Part shown: positions 60,300 through 64,000 of the stretch, one piece after another
Layout: every line of letters starts with the position of its first letter
Numbering within the stretch: position 1 is the first letter of the stretch
Assembly (NCBI RefSeq): GCF_000247815.1
Contig: NW_004775933.1
Coordinates: 124,001-188,000, forward strand
Length of the DNA: 64,000 nt
Direction of reading: 5' to 3'
From: Ficedula albicollis
Lineage: Eukaryota > Chordata > Aves > Passeriformes > Muscicapidae
Made by a program: the position numbers and the translations under genes
Notes under the pieces: generated by a model
What the model was told of the DNA's origin: nothing
Seen by the model: only the letters and a program-made list of their open reading frames with translations
Database searches by the model: none

Positions 60300-60700
60300 A
60301 AGGAGTCACCAAGCTGTGGCTGCTGCATCCCTGGAAGTGCCCAAGGCCGTTTACAATGGACACAAACTCTGCCCAGGTTTCCCTCATCCATCCTGGTGGG
60401 TGGGGAATCACGCAGGAGAATCCATCTCCCTCCAGCATCTCCCTTTGTGGGCCACATCCCATTTTTCCCTCTCCCAGCCTTGTGACGTGGTCCTTCCTCA
60501 GATCACTTGGATCTTAAATCTCTGGAGCAGCTGTTTTGGGGGAGAAGCTGTGGCTGCTCCATCCCTGGCAATGCCCATGGCCAGGTTGGATGGGAGAAAC
60601 CTGGGATAGTGGGAGGTGTCCCTGGGGGTTGGAACAAATCTCAATCTCAAAGTTCCATCCACCCATCCCAAAACCACTCCACGACTCTAAGGCCAGGCTG
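60300..60700 (+). mobile_element. CR1 LINE 3' fragments in intron 4
   Basis: GTCACCAAGCTGTGGCTGCT with GGAAGTGCCCAAGGCCG near 60305-60350. A fuller tail follows at 60541-60695: GAAGCTGTGGCTGCTCCATC, CCATGGCCAGGTTGGATGGG and GATAGTGGGAGGTGTCCCTG. Confidence 0.7.
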
Positions 60701-60791
60701 GAAAAACGTTTGGGGAGAAGAACACCCAAAAGAGATGTCCCACCTCTGTCCCGCCCCCGTGCCTCACCCTGGCTCTTCTCCTGCCCCCCAG

Positions 60792-61073
60792 GATGGCACC
60801 CTGGAGCTGATCTTCGCTGCCTACGCCACCACGGCCAGCGCCAGCACCTCCCTGATCATGCAGCTCCTCAAACACCCGCGGGTGCTGGAGAAGCTGCGGG
60901 AGGAGCTGCGCAGCAAAGGGATCCTCCACAACGGCTGCATCTGCGAGGGCTCCCTGCGCCTGGACAACATCAACGGCCTCCAGTACCTGGACTGCGTCAT
61001 CAAGGAGGTGCTGAGGCTCTTCACCCCCATCTCCGGGGGGTACCGGACCGTGCTGCAGACCTTCGAGCTGGAC
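60792..61073 (+). CDS. CYP26B1: CYP26B1 exon 5 (94 codons)
   Basis: Acceptor CCCCCCAG ends at 60791 and donor GTGAGTA starts at 61074, in phase 0. It carries the I-helix oxygen-activation segment [19 protein letters not shown] and the K-helix ExxR motif as [15 protein letters not shown], and it ends TVLQTFELD. ExxR (E and R in KEVLR) is needed for P450 core folding. The exon is one codon shorter than the human exon, in the variable loop around [10 protein letters not shown]. Confidence 0.95.
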
Positions 61074-61154
61074 GTGAGTACTGCTGCACCCCTGAGCTGC
61101 TCAAAACTGCCCAGCTCGCTTGAGCCTGGCTTAGAGGAGACCTCCGAGGGGATA

Positions 61155-61445
61155 AATGAAGTCCTGCCTAGCTAAACCTTTCTCCCAGTGACAGGACAAA
61201 GGGGTAAAGGCTTGAGCTGCGCCAGGGGAAGTTTAGGCTGGATATTAGGGAAAAAATTCTTTCCCAGAAAGAGTGGTTGTGCGTTGGAACAGGGTGCCCA
61301 GTGAGGTGGTGGAGGCACCGTCCCTAGAGAGGTTTAAGTCTGGATGTGGCACTCGGTGCCACGGTTTTGTGGATGAGCTGGTGTTAGCTCACAGTTTGGA
61401 CTCGATGACCTCAAAGGCTTTTCCAGCCTAATTAATTCTGTGGTT
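61155..61445 (+). mobile_element. CR1 LINE 3' end in intron 5
   Basis: CCAGTGACAGGACAAAGGGG, GAGCTGCGCCAGGGGAAGTT, TAGGCTGGATATTAGGG, GCGTTGGAACAGGGTGCCCA, GAGGTGGTGGAGGCACCGTC, TTGGACTCGATGACCTCAAA and CTAATTAATTCTGTGGTTCT form a well-preserved CR1 tail of a different subfamily from the others in this window. Confidence 0.9.
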
Positions 61446-62099
61446 CTGGCCGTGGGATTTGTTCCAGATCCAGCAGTGATGGGATGTGGAGCAAGGGATG
61501 CGCCAGAGCTGCCAGAGAGCAGACGGGTGTGATGCTTCAAAGCCCAGCTCGTGACAGTGACGCCAAATTCTGAGCTGGGGTGTGACAGGGGAAAGGTTTA
61601 CGGCAAAGGGCATCTCCAGGCTGCCGGATGACAGGCAGATTAGTCACTGCCATGGCTGGAATTTCCTCCCAGCAAAACAAAATCTCGGGAGCTGCCTTGT
61701 CACTGTAAATCCTCCTAATGCAGTGGTTTGAGTCAGAGACCTTTTAAAGTGCTCAGGGGATGATAAATCCACCCCATTTCTCATCGCCTGGGCCCTGGCG
61801 TGGGTGTTGGGTGTGTGGTGCTGACAGGCAGCGGGGTGTGGGATGCTCTGGGATCCCTCTGGGATGCTCTGGGATGCTCTGGGAAGGGCTGGCTGATGTG
61901 TGGGGCATGGCACGGGAAATGCTGCTTCCCCTGCTCAGCACCACCGGGTTCCTGGTAGGCAGCTCCTGCCAGTGACCACAAAGCAAATAAATGGATGGAT
62001 CATCCCACGGATCCTTGGGATACAGGGAGGGATAAAGCCAGGAGTCACATCTCTCTGTGCTGCACTGTCTGGTTTTCCTTTAAACCTGCATCACGCTTG

Positions 62100-62325
62100 A
62101 GGGATAAACCCAAAAAAAAATGGGAATAAGCAAGGAAAACGGTGAGGGTGGTGCGGGCTGGCACAAATTGCCCAGGGATTGTGGATGCCACATCGCTGGA
62201 AGTGCCCAAGGTTGGATGGGGCTTGGAGCTCCCTGGGGTTAGTGGAAGGTGTGGAAGGGGAGTGGGACAGGATGAGCTTAGGGTCCCTCCCAACCCAAGC
62301 CATTCCACGATTCCATAGAAACAAA
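62100..62325 (+). mobile_element. CR1 LINE 3' fragment in intron 5
   Basis: GAGGGTGGTGCGGGCTGGCA, TTGTGGATGCCACATCGCTG, GGAAGTGCCCAAGGTTGGAT, TAGGGTCCCTCCCAACCC and GCCATTCCACGATTCCATAG match a CR1 tail. It is part of the unit duplicated after exon 6. Confidence 0.8.
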
Positions 62326-62374
62326 ATTCCTCTATCTCGTCCCCCTGCTCCCTCTCCCTCTCCAGCGGGCTTGA

Positions 62375-62855
<481 letters not shown>

Positions 62856-62856
62856 T

Positions 62857-64000
<1,144 letters not shown>

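Noticed and set aside
59453..60457. 334-codon reverse-strand frame over exon 4 and intron 4
   Set aside because: Antisense of exon 4 plus a CR1 fragment; not a LINE ORF and not a gene.

Overview
This window is vertebrate nuclear DNA, almost certainly from a bird and probably a songbird. It has split genes with canonical GT-AG introns and many degraded 3' ends of CR1 LINEs of the avian type (for example the phrase GGTCCCTTCCAACCCAAACC near 3' ends). It also has very dense G+C-rich minisatellites and no bacterial gene organisation. Two genes are recognisable, both on the + strand: the last coding exon of EXOC6B (exocyst subunit Sec15B) at 1053-1179, and the retinoic-acid hydroxylase gene CYP26B1 from 42357 to about 62855. 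The same genes lie next to each other in the same orientation in mammals, so this is a conserved syntenic block.

Layout. 1-1052: end of the last EXOC6B intron, filled by a tandem array that repeatedly copied the splice acceptor and start of the last exon. 1180-41377: intergenic DNA with CR1 fragments, a 25-bp/125-bp higher-order satellite (6055-7690), a 20-bp minisatellite with 80- and 240-bp higher-order periods (20040-21905), a purine tract (28010-28862), a G-rich array (31590-32913, resuming at 37121), two N gaps, and several A+T-rich islands with homeodomain, octamer or SOX-like sites that look like enhancers. 41378-42356: promoter and 5' UTR region of CYP26B1. 42357-62855: CYP26B1 exons 1, 3, 4, 5 and 6. 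Exon 2 (about 75 codons in the human gene) was not found and probably fell into a homopolymer or collapsed region of intron 1.

About 13.4 kb (21%) of the window is pure C homopolymer in 14 blocks, up to 4,061 bases long and always C on this strand. These are almost certainly sequencing or assembly artefacts, and every long 'proline' or 'glycine' reading frame over them is meaningless. Together with the N gaps they mean that the intergenic length and intron 1 length are unreliable.

The most unusual pattern is that local tandem duplications sit on exon edges four times: at the EXOC6B last exon acceptor, at the CYP26B1 exon 3 acceptor, inside CYP26B1 exon 6 (49 bp, frameshifting), and exactly at the CYP26B1 stop codon (a 280-bp copy of intron 5 replaces the expected stop). 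Each may be real biology or an assembly or polishing error; long reads and RNA would decide. I see no novel multi-gene system here.
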